Notes under the pieces: model-generated
Databases searched by the model: none
What the model saw: the letters and a program-made list of their open reading frames with translations, nothing else
What the model was told of the DNA's origin: nothing
Shown: piece after piece, positions 22,451 to 33,682 of the stretch
Numbering within the stretch: position 1 is the first letter of the stretch
Layout of the letters: each line of letters opens with the position of its first letter
From: Conchocele bisecta
Lineage: Eukaryota; Mollusca; Bivalvia; Lucinida; Thyasiridae
Reading direction: 5' to 3'
NCBI GenBank assembly: GCA_029237695.1
Contig: CM055265.1
Location: 107,248,773-107,312,772 of the forward strand
Length of the DNA stretch: 64,000 nucleotides
Program-made: the position numbers and the translations under genes

Positions 22451-22659
22451 AACACTTAGCCCACTATTTAGTAAGTTTGAGGAATGGTCTGAGCATGATT
22501 GAGTCTAATGTGTTTAGCGAGTCATTTAAGGACTGGATTTGGATGAATATCTCCCGATAATAACAATAATGAAACAGCCATGCATCGAAAGGGGTCACAT
22601 AATGTTAGAGATGCCTCTTGTCGTACAGGGTTCATCCGCCTTAGCGGTTCACGTGACAA

Positions 22660-23970
22660 AGTCATTTTGTGTAACATGTAGTGACGGCCCTGCACGCCAA
22701 CGTACTACGCTGCATGACGGAAGCAGGCCTACTGATTGGTGGAGAACAAAGTTATGGTAGCAAGGGTTCGTAGTGCATGTTGGGGTTGATACTATACATA
22801 CTGTACTTGTTAAAACAAGCGCATGTATGTAAGAACAAAAATACATGTACATGTACAAGTTCGGTAGTAAACTGATTGAACTATTAAATTGTTATCTAGT
22901 TATGTTAAACCATCTGATTTTGTCGAGCCGTTTTGCGTATCAAATTAGGGTTGTGTCAAATTAATATGTCCTGCGAGGTTGCTATACCCTGTGCATTTAA
23001 CCAAGTTTCAGGTTATTGACAGTACAAGTATTGGTATGTGGTATGTATTTTGACATCATAGAAATTCCAGGTTGGCTTATACGCGTGTATATATGTATAT
23101 CAATTGAACACGGTAGGGAGTCCGTGCTGATTAAAAAGGTTTTTGTGAAGTATAGGGTACGCAACTGATGAAATACTATTATCTGGTAATGAGTTATCTC
23201 CCTTACCGTGCAACAGACTAACAGTCCGTGTATACCGATTCGCCAGACTAAATCAACAGTCCGTGTATATATGCACGTGTCCGATTTACTTTTCCGTTAT
23301 TTTGTACATGTATACATGTATATGAGCAATGTGTTAGTGGGCAGTCGATGACAGACGGCATGGATGTGTGCTAGTATACCTGGATATGTCACCTGCTGGC
23401 TGCTCATTACCTGTGTAGTCTAACCAGTTCAGTTGTTCGCAAAACAGCTCGACAAGTGGGATCTGTGACCGTCATTGTATTTATAATACTGTGTACAAGA
23501 ACGATAAGTACCGGATAACTATAATCGTATTTCGTCGTCGGTGGAAGCAAGTGACTGGGTAAATTTGATATGCGCCAATATGCAATAATGCTGCTCCATG
23601 CATTTGTACACACCAATCCAGGTTTGACACAGATAAGCCAGCACAGTATGTACATATTCTACAAAATGTAATTATTTAGAGAAACATAATAGTTATCATG
23701 AAAGCGATATTACTGTTCACCATAGTCGATCGTACACTTTTATGGATCGGTATCGACATGAGCAAAATCAAATCGTTATTTCCTTACAATGTATATGCAT
23801 GTAATTCAGTAAGCGTGACGAGATTCATCTCGCTTTCCATACGCAGACAAAGCTACGTTCTATCTGTGACTGTGCAGTCTGATCTGGGTCCAACATGGAT
23901 TGCCCGATTCTAATTTACTTTTATAATTAAACAAGTAATACATTTTGGTTTTCGCATCCATCAAGTGTTC
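22660..23970. other. Unrecognised DNA with a short direct repeat
   Basis: An AACAGTCCGTGTATA phrase occurs twice (about 23219 and 23255). A GATCTGGGTCCAACATGG phrase near 23880 belongs to a motif family (GATC-N-GG-N-TCTNC) seen also near 29620, 41980, 46525 and 53510, likely pieces of one old dispersed repeat. No gene is seen. Confidence 0.45.
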
Positions 23971-23977
23971 TGATTTC

Positions 23978-24262
23978 ACAAGGAACGAGGCTGTGCCGAG
24001 CTTCCTATGATATCAGTCAAGAGTCACTGTGATGATACACTGCGAAAACACATTTTGCACTGATTTTATACATATAATGGGGGTATTTTTGGATAGTGTC
24101 AAAAACAGTGGTAAACCTCCGTGTAGATCAGTGAGTACGAGGCTGTGCCGAGTTTCTTATGATATCAGTCAGAAGTCACTGTGTTAATACCATGCAATGC
24201 GAAAGCACATATTATGCGATGATTATTGTACATACAATGGGTGTATTTTGGGATAGTAACAA
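23978..24262. repeat. 152-bp satellite, two copies (first locus)
   Basis: Two head-to-tail copies of a unit with AACGAGGCTGTGCCGAG, GATATCAGTCA, TCACTGTG and TGGGATAGT. The same unit forms a four-copy array at 35640-36240, 11.5 kb away in the same direction. Confidence 0.8.
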
Positions 24263-24504
24263 TAACAAATCAAAGGACTGAAAGTCCTGAAATCCTTCGC
24301 AGTACGTGCTCAACCATTTTTAGTTAATATTTCACACAAAAAATCATATATACTCCATTTAAAATCAATATATTCGTTGAATCAGTATACATTATCAATG
24401 CTGCAAAAACAATATTTATCGAGACAGAGTATTTGGGCAGTGTATCAGAGCATTAACGGCCAAGAAAATGGATCTGAAGAAACTTGGGAAGGGCAATAAA
24501 CCTA

Positions 24505-26012
24505 AAAAAGTGCATGAACATTACACCTGAAGAAGAAGAGAAAATGTATTCATCTGGGTCTCTAGGTACAAGTACACCAAAAAGATTTCAATGAGAGAGC
24601 AAGCAGGACCAGGGATGGGGGGAATCTGTCGAATACACGAGAGACCACACCGAAGATATTTGCAACAGACAACACCAGGTATGTTTGCTGGCCTTGTAAG
24701 CGCAAAATTTTTTTGAGTCGTGAGATATTGTCGATAGAAAATTTAATAACTTGAAAACTATCACGGTTGTCATGACGATACTTGGAGAATCGATCAAATG
24801 TTCACGAGCGTAATGTTAATCGATCCTCAATATATCAGCATTCAAATATAAATATTTGTTTAGTGATACATTTTTTATTAATTCAAATATCTCAAGACAC
24901 AATAAAGTTAGGTGCATACGAGCGGAGGTCCGATGTATTGTGATCACCACTACTTGTAGTCCATAAAAAGTTATTTTGCTTTTCATACATTCAGTACAGA
25001 AAGTTTACTATATCATTGTTGTTAATAAGATAAATAGGTCTGAATTGGCATGGAAACATCAGCGAATAAAGCTTGTTGCGAACGGTAACCTGCAATCTAC
25101 TCGTGGACGGTATGGGAGCAAATTGCAAGAGTTACCGCTCGCAAATATATCTGGGCCAGCATGTGAAAAAAATATGTTTCTTATCACTGTATTTTGTTGA
25201 TATCGACTTAAATCCATAAATACATCTGAAGTTGAATTTGAGATATAATTCTGTGAATACAATGTACTGTGAAATTTGTTGGAAAAACTATTATATTTTT
25301 GTTTGAAATCAATATCGGCGTCGGCGTGACAATATATGAGAAACATAACATTTTTTATGGACCAATATTTCCATTTCAGAGACCGAGTCGCCCTGTCAAG
25401 ATTTTTGAGATCTTCAGAAGTCGCCAACCTTCCGAGATGTTGGCTGCTGACAGTCCATTTTACCTGACAGCAGTACCAGAACAACGATTGAAAGGCACAG
25501 AAAATGAGCCATGGTATGACATTTATTATGTGAAATAATGCACTATGATTTTTTCCATTTTGTTTTAAATGTTATTTAAACATTATCATAGGACACTGAA
25601 AATCATTACGGACAAGGCTTGAAGATCAAATGAAGTTTTATAGAAAGTGACATTAATATTTAGTTAGAAAAGTAAAGTTAGAAAAGTAAAATAGTTATAA
25701 ATACGACAATGTTTTGATAATTATTATAATTGGTGAAAAATGAGATGTAATTCAGTGCGTCTCAATAGTGATCTTAAAATGATTCTACAGCCTGGTCGAT
25801 ATGCAAGGTTCTCAAAAGTATTTCTTACACATTTTCTCCCAAATAATTTATTTTCAGGTATTACCCACGGCCCATGGGAGAGGCTACACTTGGCAGTCTG
25901 ATGAAGAATGCTGCAGAGCAAGCTGGAATCTCGTCACGGTTGATAAATCACAGTATTAGAAAGTCAACAGTCACCACTTTATCGAAAGCACGAGTTCCCC
26001 CACAAAAAAATA
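24505..26012 (+). pseudogene. Crypton-type tyrosine recombinase (DUF3504-like), spliced fragment
   Basis: Pieces of one protein appear in order on the plus strand with splice signals. Near 24520-24580 is ITPEEEEKMYSSGSLGTSTP followed by an in-frame stop. An exon at 25380-25513 (acceptor TTTCAG, donor GTATGA) encodes RPSRPVKIFEIFRS and ADSPFYLTAVP. An exon from 25858 (acceptor TTTTCAG) encodes GEATLGSLMKNAAEQAG and NHSIRKSTV. Joining phase across the 344-base intron is consistent. This is the C-terminal catalytic half of the DUF3504/Crypton recombinase family, and HSIRK is the conserved HxxR motif. The reading stops making sense after ARVPPQ (about 26005), before the nucleophilic tyrosine, where repeat DNA begins. 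It could be a Crypton relic or a decayed copy of a domesticated, KIAA1958-like gene. Confidence 0.7.
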
Positions 26013-26029
26013 ATGAAAATTACCAGCAA

Positions 26030-26120
26030 ACACACGACGTCGGTACAACGTTGTATATATGTTGTATCTAGGTCGCGACGTCGGCGACTCAAATCCAACG
26101 TCAATCCGACGTCGAAACCA
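26030..26120. repeat. Short ACGT-rich minisatellite fragment
   Basis: Contains CGACGTCGGTACAACGTTG and CCGACGTCGAAACC. It resembles the larger array at 34784-35090 and directly truncates the Crypton exon. Confidence 0.5.
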
Positions 26121-26586
26121 TCATAATTTAGTGTAAACTTTAGTAGGCTGGTTCCATGTTTATGCCATGTAAAGTAATAATTGTATATCATAGACGATTA
26201 CTTATGCATGTTATGTTGGGCTTGGTGTACATACATAGTAGTCCACTGCAGTCTGGTGCAAATTATCTCCTGTGATCGCAGGAGATTTATTAGCGTGCAT
26301 GTCAAATGTCATAGGAACTGGTTCCCGCGCCAATGCATACCGGTGAGGAACCATTTCGGAGCTTTTCGCCAAAGGTTATATTTAATTATTATTGCGCCAT
26401 TTCTCTTTATCTTCGAAGCGAAATCGAGCGGTTTCAATATTAGACAAAGGATCTGGATTATCATCGATTATCATGTAAGTATATTGTTGTATGCGCGTCT
26501 CCTAATACGTTTTCACTAACATTTGTAATTCAAATATGCATGACAACGTTTATATAATCTGCATGGCATGAATTATCAGGTTCCGG

Positions 26587-27572
26587 GGTCATCTCGTACC
26601 CAGTCCATGTCGTACCCAGTCCATGTCGTACCCGGTTTGGTCATCTCGTACCCATAGGTACGAAAAAATAAGTAATCTCGTACCCAGTCCAAATAACATA
26701 TATAAAAGAAATTGCTTTTTATGCATATTTAGACTTGAAATTTGATCTTAACCCATTGCATTCTGAGGATACACTATTAGTAAGAAGAAAATTTTGAATA
26801 ATTTTCATATTTATGCTTTTATGTATATGTTGTGAACAACATTTGAACCGTCTCGACGAGACGGTTCAAATGAGTGGTCACAACATATACTTTAGATGGA
26901 AAATAAAAAAATTATATTAAAAAAAGTTTGAATTTTACATACTCCTAAAAGCGTATTCCAAATGCAATGGGTTAATGCCATTGTTATATAATAATTGAAT
27001 AGTAGGCCTACGTCGATTGGTTTTGGCCAAAAGTTGATGTATATAGTATACGTATTAAAGGGGTCATCTCGTACCCAGTCCAAACTTTGTGATCCCGGGA
27101 ACACTTAAAAAGAAAACCTATAAGTGCCATTTGCTTGTGTCGAATTGCTCGTAAATTCCAACATATATTCACTGTTTTCATGGTAAAATAATTGCTGAAA
27201 ATAGTTCAAATATGTGCAGCAGATGACACTTATTTAATTTGAGTATTTCTGTCTTAAAACTATTAAAATATGTGGTGCAATTTCATTGGAATGGCATCGT
27301 TACGATACGTGGCTATTATTTTCGCCTCTAGAACCAATTCACACCCTTAAATATAAGCTTCGTTCATATTAAATAATATATGCATTGTTTTAAATAATAA
27401 AACAGTACCTGGAATGAAATAAAATTAAAGAAAAATAAATAAAAACATATACAAAATTACTATGGGTGCGAGATGGTAGGGTATGGGTACGAGATGACCA
27501 AGATGTGGGTACGAGATGACCAAACCGGGTACAACATGGACTGGGTACGACTGGACTGGGTACGAGTTGACC
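26587..27572. mobile_element. Inverted-repeat element with TCGTACCC terminal subrepeats
   Basis: Left end GGTCATCTCGTACCCAGTCC, right end its approximate reverse complement. Each end carries three to five short subrepeats containing CTCGTACCCAGTCC. An extra internal copy lies near 27062. A TTAA-flanked MITE is nested at 26752-26971. There is no coding capacity. Confidence 0.65.
26752..26971. mobile_element. piggyBac-like MITE, copy 1 (TTAA target site)
   Basis: Bounded by TTAA on both sides (26748-26751 and 26972-26975) with ends CCCATTGCATTC and AATGCAATGGG. A TTAA duplication and CCC/GGG termini are typical of piggyBac elements. In the centre lies a hairpin (about 26823-26890) around the perfect palindrome AACCGTCTCGACGAGACGGTT. 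Copy 2 lies at 28826-29053, the same length within a few bases. Confidence 0.75.
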
Positions 27573-27796
27573 AGCTACCAATGATCACAGGCCTTGTAAT
27601 TCATAACAAAGTTCTGTCTATTTTCGTCATTTGTATCATATTATCACTAAAACAAGTTTTGGCATCACATAAGAATCGTCTCGACTGGAGACTCTTTATG
27701 TTCTGCCAACGTATGATTTAGTTCAGATCTATTTAAAATTAATAATTTATACCACGCAATCTTTTCAGTGACATAGCATGATAGCTATTTATAGAT

Positions 27797-28590
27797 GGTT
27801 CCGGGTCAAAACGTAACCAAGTCAAAACGTACACAGAATAGAAAGTCAAATCTTTATATCGTCAATGTCCCAAACTGAAACTCCATTATGCTTAACCTAC
27901 CATAGGAAAATTGTGAATTACAAATTATTTAGATGTCCCATTATGTTTTATTCTGATGCAAACACAATTGAATTTAAAGATATTTTCTGAAATGTATTAC
28001 ATGTTTTTGATTAAAGCCGTTATACAACTAGAGTGATTTGAACATTTGTGGGGGAAAAAAAATCATTTGATTTCTTCTCAAAAGGATATGTTGTTACTAC
28101 TCATTTGAACTGTCTCGACTTAAGGGTTCTAGTGAGTGGTAACAACATATACTGGGAAACAAAGAAAATAATTATAATTTTCCAACAAAAAATGATCCTT
28201 GGGGGTTGGTCGTCTGCTGTTCATTTTTATTTTCAATAATTCTGAGCAAAACCTTTTTTTTTTCATGCGCTGCCAAAACATGTTTATTACAATATAACTG
28301 GCGAAAGTTAATTATTTGTTTTATATATGGAAATAATCTTCCTGGAATCCACAAGCAGTGATAATATTGATGAAATTTTAAATCGCAGCAAAGTGTTTAT
28401 TTTAATATATATATATATACAGTATATATGTAGGTCACATATTTTAACGTGTGTGTATACATGTATAATGTGTTTATTAATGGTCATCGCAGTTTCAAAG
28501 AGATTAAGCGTGCAATTTTCACAAACCTCTGTCACAGCGGTCATGGTCAAAGTGTACACAAACGTGGTCAAAACGTACACAGTATAAGAT
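27797..28590. repeat. Repeat bounded by GTCAAAACGTACACAG boxes
   Basis: GTCAAAACGTACACAG occurs near 27811 and again near 28565 in the same direction, with a GGTTCCGGGTC start resembling that of the TCGTACCC element at 26579. The interior (28085-28155) has a diverged version of the MITE hairpin (CATTTGAACTGTCTCGACTT). It is probably an older, rearranged relative of the preceding element pair. Confidence 0.5.
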
Positions 28591-28825
28591 TTAGCAATTG
28601 AAATATTGAAAAAGAAGTTTGTTTATTGGTATATAGAAGCGTGATTAATTGAGTTTGACTAAGATTTAGCAATTGCAACATTTATCAATTTACGTGAATA
28701 TTTATTTAAATGTATGATCAATGTTCTCCATCACCCGAAATTATAAGGTGAGGGAATTTTGAAAATATCTAAAATTAATGTGCAAAATTACTGAAACGAA
28801 ATTGCTAATTTCTTTTCTTCATTAA

Positions 28826-29053
28826 CCCATAGCATTCTGAGGATACATAGTACACTTATTAAACACTATTTCTCAGGAGAAAATTTTGACTAGTTTTCAT
28901 ATTCATGCTTTCATGTATATGCCGTGACCACGATTTGAACCGCCTCATCGAGAAGGTTCAAATGAGTGGTCACAGCATATACATTGATGGAAAATGGAGA
29001 AAAGTATGTGTGAATTTTACATCACCCTAAAAGTGTATTCCGAATGCAATGGG
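28826..29053. mobile_element. piggyBac-like MITE, copy 2
   Basis: TTAA at 28822-28825 and 29054-29057 flank ends CCCATAGCATTCTGAGG and AATGCAATGGG. The central hairpin (28914-28982) is present but its loop has decayed (GAACCGCCTCATCGAGAAGG). It is diverged from copy 1 by point changes and small indels throughout. Confidence 0.75.
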
Positions 29054-29099
29054 TTAATAGTGGGAATACAAAAAGAATTGTTTAAAAGTGATCTATTGT

Positions 29100-29375
29100 C
29101 TCCCACAGACTATAGTCGGGGGATACTATGTATTCAGACGTCACGCCCACGCCGTCCGCCGACGCAGATACTTTCGTGTTCAGGCTATAAGTCTGAAACC
29201 GTATGAAATATTTTAGCGAATCTTCATTCATGCATAGATAACGAGTCAACGACGTGTCATGCAGAAGAACCATAACTCTCGGGTCGCTAATTTTGGAGTA
29301 ACTCCCCCCCCCCCTTTTTTTTCTGACATGGCGGTAAGGGGGATACAATGCGGTCGTGGGTGACTGTCGTTCTAG
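29100..29375. repeat. Dispersed repeat X, copy 1
   Basis: Starts near AGTCGGGGGATACTATG, contains TGCATAGATAACGAGTCAAC and ACTCTCGGGTCGCTAATTTT, and ends with GGGGGATACAATG and GACTGTCGTTCTAG. Copies 2 and 3 are at 31741-32692 and 33007-33284. The beginning and end are weakly inverted (GTATCCCC / GGGGATAC), which suggests a non-autonomous DNA element. Confidence 0.65.
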
Positions 29376-30020
29376 GTGAACATATATGTTGATGAATTCA
29401 ATGCCAGACGTTGATTTGGAAGATGATTGCTATTTAATATAAATGCACATCAAATTTGAGTTTGAAAATTATAATGTGGGTGCCTCAGGACAAGGTGGGG
29501 ACACCACCTTTATATAAGTGGCCGTGGACAACACTGCATGTACGTGTATATATTATGTGTTTCGTAACTAAACAACTTTCTGAAATTCACATTGACACAG
29601 CAAATATGGTCTGATCAGACTGATCTGGGTCTACTATGGTAAAATAAATTGGCATGAGGTATACTTTTCTACAGGTTCATCATACTGCATGGTAGTTTAG
29701 TCTCTGACAAAGGTAGATCCAATGCATGTACTCAGTGGCTATGGCTGCATACTTGATTTTTGTTTGCAAACAAAATTCAGCAGTGCTTATTAGCTGTGAA
29801 AACGTAACTGCTGCGTAACACTACGTAACATAACACTTCTTACTGCAGCATTGGGTGGTTGGACTGCAGGGGTCGACACTAACAGTGTCCCGGGATCCCG
29901 AGGATACCTGTTTTGTGGGAGGAACCCCTGCAATTTCTGAAAACCCCATTCATTTACAATGCCAGGGATCCCAAAAGTTCAATTTTCACACTGCGGGCTC
30001 CCTGGCCAAATGTTAGTGTC
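29376..30020. other. Unrecognised DNA
   Basis: Contains only a GATCTGGGTCTAC phrase (about 29622) of the dispersed family mentioned at 22660-23970. No exon or RNA gene is supported. Confidence 0.4.
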
Positions 30021-30024
30021 AAAC

Positions 30025-30152
30025 CATGGTGACTGGTTGGGAGTAGCAAAGGGTAGTTTAACAATCGGTATTCATCCTTTCCGGAATGCCGACTTACATG
30101 GTTTGGCCTTCATTTACTGACCCCCTGTACTAGAGAGCTAAATCCTGTTATC
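30025..30152 (+). repeat. SINE-like repeat, head part
   Basis: Matches the first 130 bases of the complete copy at 34364-34773 (GGTTGGGAGTAGCAAAGGGT, TCCTTTCCGGAATGCCGACT, GAGAGCTAAATCCTGTTAT). The tail part of the same family is found at about 31320-31578, so this copy may have been split by about 1.2 kb of later insertions. Confidence 0.65.
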
Positions 30153-30299
30153 AAGGTGTGTAATCACGTGGTCACGACTACAACAACAACAAGAAAAATC
30201 GCCTCCGCTTCGAATTTGTATTCTTTTATATTTTCCTTATTATATAACGGATTACGATGTCATATGGAGCACCAAACGCGTATTGTTAATCTGCGTTTG

Positions 30300-30454
30300 G
30301 TGGTATTCTTACATTTGCCCAAACATCTACCGTTGCTGTGAAAAATAATAAACAAATCAAGTGTACGGTATCACTGGAACTTCCGTCAACTCCGATACGG
30401 TAACTGATTTTCCACAGCAACCGTAGATGTTTGGGCAAATGTAAGAATACCACG
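30300..30454. repeat. Inverted repeat with 45-bp arms
   Basis: Arms 30300-30343 and about 30408-30454 match almost perfectly in reverse complement (core TTACATTTGCCCAAACATCT) around a loop of about 65 bases. It lies at the left edge of the satellite and could form a stable hairpin, or be a small MITE. Confidence 0.75.
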
Positions 30455-31135
30455 TTCGTCCCGCCCCCTCTAAGCCCAGGGTCAAGGTCACAGACTTAGT
30501 GCGTTCAAAACCTTAACGCTGGGTAAATGCCTTATAATTTCTGTTTCCTTCCTCCGATCTGCTTCACATTTCACACACGCATTCCTCCAATAATCCTCTA
30601 CCGCCCTGTGGCAAATCCACGTTCGCCCCGCCCTAAGCCCAGGGCCAAGGTCACAGACTTGGTGCATTCAAAACCTTAACGCCTGGTAAATGGCTTATAA
30701 TTTCTGTTTCTTTGCTCGGATCTGCTTCACATTTCACACACGCATTCCTCCAATGGTCCTCTACCGCCCTGTGACAAGTCCACATTCGTCCCGCCCCCGC
30801 TTAGCCCAGGGTCAAGGTCACAGACTTTGTGCATTCGAAACCTTAACGCCGGGTAAATGGCTTATAAATTATGTTTCCTTGATCGGATCTGCTTCACATT
30901 TTACACACACATTCCTTCAATGGTCCTCTACCGCCCTGTGACAAATCCACATTCGTCCCGCCCCCGCTAAGCCCAGGGTCAAGGTCACAGACTTGGTGCG
31001 TTCGAAACCTTAATGCCGGGTAAATGGTTCATAATTTCTGTTTCCTTGCTCGGATCTGCTTCACATTTCACACACGCATTCCTCCAATGGTCCTCTACTG
31101 CCCTGTGACAAATCCACATTCGTCCCACCCCCGCT
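30450..31135. repeat. About 164-bp satellite, four copies, with TCAAGGTCACAGACTT
   Basis: Units contain AGCCCAGGGTCAAGGTCACA, CCTTAACGCCGGGTAAATG, TTTCTGTTTCCTTGCTCGG and TCCTCTACCGCCCTGTGAC. The CCCTGTG box occurs near 30604, 30766, 30931 and 31101. The order of TCAAGGTCA, CTTAACGCT and TTCTGTTTCC phrases parallels the 1910-3500 array, so the two satellites are probably distant relatives. Confidence 0.85.
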
Positions 31136-31319
31136 AACTTTACATATTTCACACACACATGGCTGCCAGCGGGGGCATTCGTGTGCCGACAGGCCACATT
31201 TCTAGTGATGTTTGCTATGTAATTTAAAAGCATTTTGTACTCATTTGAATTATTAGTTCCGCCGTCTCACACTGTAATAGCATTATTTAATCATTGCATT
31301 TGTTGATTTTCCAGATTCA

Positions 31320-31578
31320 ACAACTTTCAAATATTGGAGGAGTGACCTAGCTAATCATATTACGTTGGGGCAGAGTTAAGTGACTGGTGTGGCATGGACC
31401 TTGCACCAGGTCAGGATATTCTGATTTCAGGACTGAATATTTAGTGCTGTAAATATGGAGTTCTGATTTTGGGAATTTCTCTCATAGACAGGTTGAATGA
31501 GGGATAGTCCAACCCGTTGGCCCGGCCTTATATGACCATAGCTGTTGATATGCCGTTAAACACCAATAATCAATCAAA
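31320..31578 (+). repeat. SINE-like repeat, tail part
   Basis: Matches the second half of the 34364-34773 element: TGACCTAGCTAATCATATTA, GACCTTGCACCAGGTCAGGA, TTGGCCCGGCCTTATATGAC, GCCGTTAAACACCAATAATC and a short AATC tail. Confidence 0.7.
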
Positions 31579-31620
31579 TGTACTAGATGTGAGACGTTTA
31601 TTTGCTACTTTTTTTACCAG

Positions 31621-31715
31621 GGTGATGACGAATGATCTGATGGCCAAATACAACCTGAAAGGCAACAAAGGCAAGCTGGCCTTTGAGAAAACAGCCCTCT
31701 ACCAGGTTATTCAAG
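31621..31715 (+). CDS. Candidate host exon (internal)
   Basis: A 95-base exon between a good acceptor (polypyrimidine tract, TTTTTTTACCAG) and donor (AAG|GTAAGA). It encodes VMTNDLMAKYNLKGNKGKLA and FEKTALYQVIQ, a helix-rich stretch that looks like real protein and reminds me of DUF4806 domains. The acceptor follows the SINE tail directly. A downstream plus-strand exon at 33683-33802 could belong to the same gene, but the phases of the two do not fit directly, so an intermediate exon or exonisation of transposon sequence must be assumed. Confidence 0.45.
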
Positions 31716-31740
31716 GTAAGATTGGGTGGAGTATTCATTA

Positions 31741-32692
31741 TTGTATCCCCCGACGACGAAAGTCGGGGGATACTATGGATTTGACGTTGTCACGCCGCCG
31801 CATCCGCCGGCGCCGCAGACACTTTCTCGTTCGGAGTATAACTCTGAAACCGTATGGCATATTTTAACAAAACTTCATCCATGCATAGATAACGAGACAA
31901 CGACGTGTCGCGCACAAGAACCACAACTCTCGGGTCGCTAATTCTGGAGTTATTCCCCTTTATTCGTTTTTGGTTCAATTTCGTGTTCGGAGTATAACTC
32001 CAATACCGTATAGAATATTTTGACGAAACATCACACATGCATAGGTATCGACTCAAAAGTGTGTCGCGCACAAGAACCACGACTCTTGCGACGCTAATTT
32101 TTCAGTTATTGCCCTTTGTTCGTTTTTGGTCCAATTTCGTGTTCGGAGTATAACTCCAATACCATATAGAACATTTTTACGAAACTTCACACATGCATAG
32201 GTATCGACCCAAAGGTGTGTCGCGCACAAGAACCACGACTCTCGCGATGCTAATTTTTCAGTTATTGCCCTTTGTTCGTTTTTGGTCCAATTTCGTGTTC
32301 GGAGTATAACTCCAATACCGTATAGAATATTTTGACGAAACTTCACACATGCATAGGTATCGACCCAATGGTGTGTCGCGCACAAGAACCACGACTCTCG
32401 CGATGCTAATTTTCAGTTATTGCCCTTTGTTTGTTGATGTTTTATTTTTGATTATTATTATGCCATTATATACATTTCTTATCTGGAGTATATCTCAAAT
32501 ACCGTTTGAATAAATATTGATGTATATGTACCAGAATGTCGCTGACAATGAGGACAGGTGCCTCGCCCCTACCTGACCAATTAACTATAACACTTGGCTA
32601 TATTTTACACCTGACCCCACCCTACAAATGACAGAGGATGGCGGTGGTGGCAGGGGATACAATGCTGTCGTGGACGACAGTCGTTCTAGTTT
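31741..32692. repeat. Dispersed repeat X, copy 2, with internal 155-bp expansion
   Basis: Starts with TATTGTATCCCCCGACGACG and ends with ACGACAGTCGTTCTAG. Its middle is expanded into about three tandem units of 155 bases (CGTGTTCGGAGTATAACTCC near 31982, 32137 and 32293). The other two copies have a single unit. Long minus-strand frames here are translations of the repeat. Confidence 0.7.
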
Positions 32693-33006
32693 GCCATAAA
32701 GTAAATAAGAGTTACAAAGATATATTTCAATTACATTACAAAGGAATGTGTGTTTGACCATGAAGGCACATTCATACAACTGTAATAGCAAGGGAGGAGG
32801 GTTAAAATTTGAATAAGACGTGTCCAACAAACTGAACACTGAATGGCCAACCGGGCAGACACCGAAGCGGATTTGGATATGCACGCATATTGTTCTGGGT
32901 CTCAACTGTTGGCAAAGCTAATATATACTTTCATTGTTCATATTCTTCCTGTAGAAGAATAAGGACACAGGGTTCATCTTTCGGAACAGAAAAGTGCTGG
33001 GCAGCT

Positions 33007-33284
33007 ATAATTGTATCCCCTTGACGATAGTCAGGGATACTATGTATCTGACGTCGTCACGCTGCCGCCGCAGACACTTTGGTGTCCGGGCTATAAGTCT
33101 GAAACCGCATGGAATAATTTGAACAAAACTTCATTCATGCATAGATAACGAGTCAACAACGTGTCGCGCACAACAACCACAACTCTCGGGTCGCTGATTT
33201 TGGAGTTATTCCCCTTTGTTGAATATTTTCTGACATGGCGGCAAGGGGGATACAATGAGGTCGTGGGCGACTGTCGTTCTAGTT
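33007..33284. repeat. Dispersed repeat X, copy 3
   Basis: Same organisation as copy 1 with one internal unit: starts TTGTATCCCCTTGACGATAG, ends GGGGGATACAATGAGGTCGT then GACTGTCGTTCTAG. A tRNA-like A-box phrase (GGTGTGGCTCAGTGGATATA, 33330-33349) follows shortly after, probably a truncated SINE head. Confidence 0.65.
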
Positions 33285-33682
33285 ATAATAATGTTATGCA
33301 GCAAAGTATTTCTACATAGTGCCAGGAGCCGGTGTGGCTCAGTGGATATAGCACGGTTATTTTTTAGTGAAGGACAAAACACCCTCGGACAAACAGCCTC
33401 AGCACAAAAATGACTACATGGACGAAACCCGCTCCATGTTGTAATTTTTAGGTTGAGGTTGTTTTGTCCGAGGGGGTTCTGTCCGGATACCGTTCTTTTT
33501 GTGTGCAATACACTTGCATGATAGCCTAACTAACTTTGCCAAACATATACTGTGCCCCCCCCCCCCCCGCCCCCCCCCCTCTACCAATGAGTGTCCCCCA
33601 CCCCATCCATTCTTCCGTCAAAACTGAATTGGCCCTTAAAGTGACATCAAAATCACTCCCAATTAGTTCATGTTCATTTCAG

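Larger units (their letters stand above)
19022..22640 (-). mobile_element. Non-LTR retrotransposon 1 (Jockey/CR1-type, decayed)
   Basis: Reads on the minus strand in the order hydrophobic leader and 2A-like motif (about 22615-22525), AP endonuclease (22450-21806), reverse transcriptase (21612-20020) and a C-terminal cysteine motif (19711-19376), then a 3' UTR ending near 19022 with GTTTAAACTAAT. Element 2 (36622-40608) has the same domain order and the same 3' terminal phrase, so they belong to related families. No poly(A) tail or target duplication is obvious. Many stops and shifts make it inactive. The exact clade within the Jockey/CR1 group is not resolved. Confidence 0.85.

Noticed and set aside
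26748..29057. A single piggyBac element spanning both TTAA MITEs
   Set aside because: Each MITE has its own complete pair of ends, and the sequence between them contains no transposase.
30450..31135. CRISPR-like regular array
   Set aside because: Units are continuous tandem copies of about 164 bp without unique spacers, in a eukaryotic context.
31790..32385. Minus-strand frames of 96-110 codons with repeated blocks
   Set aside because: They are the 155-base units of repeat X read in one frame.
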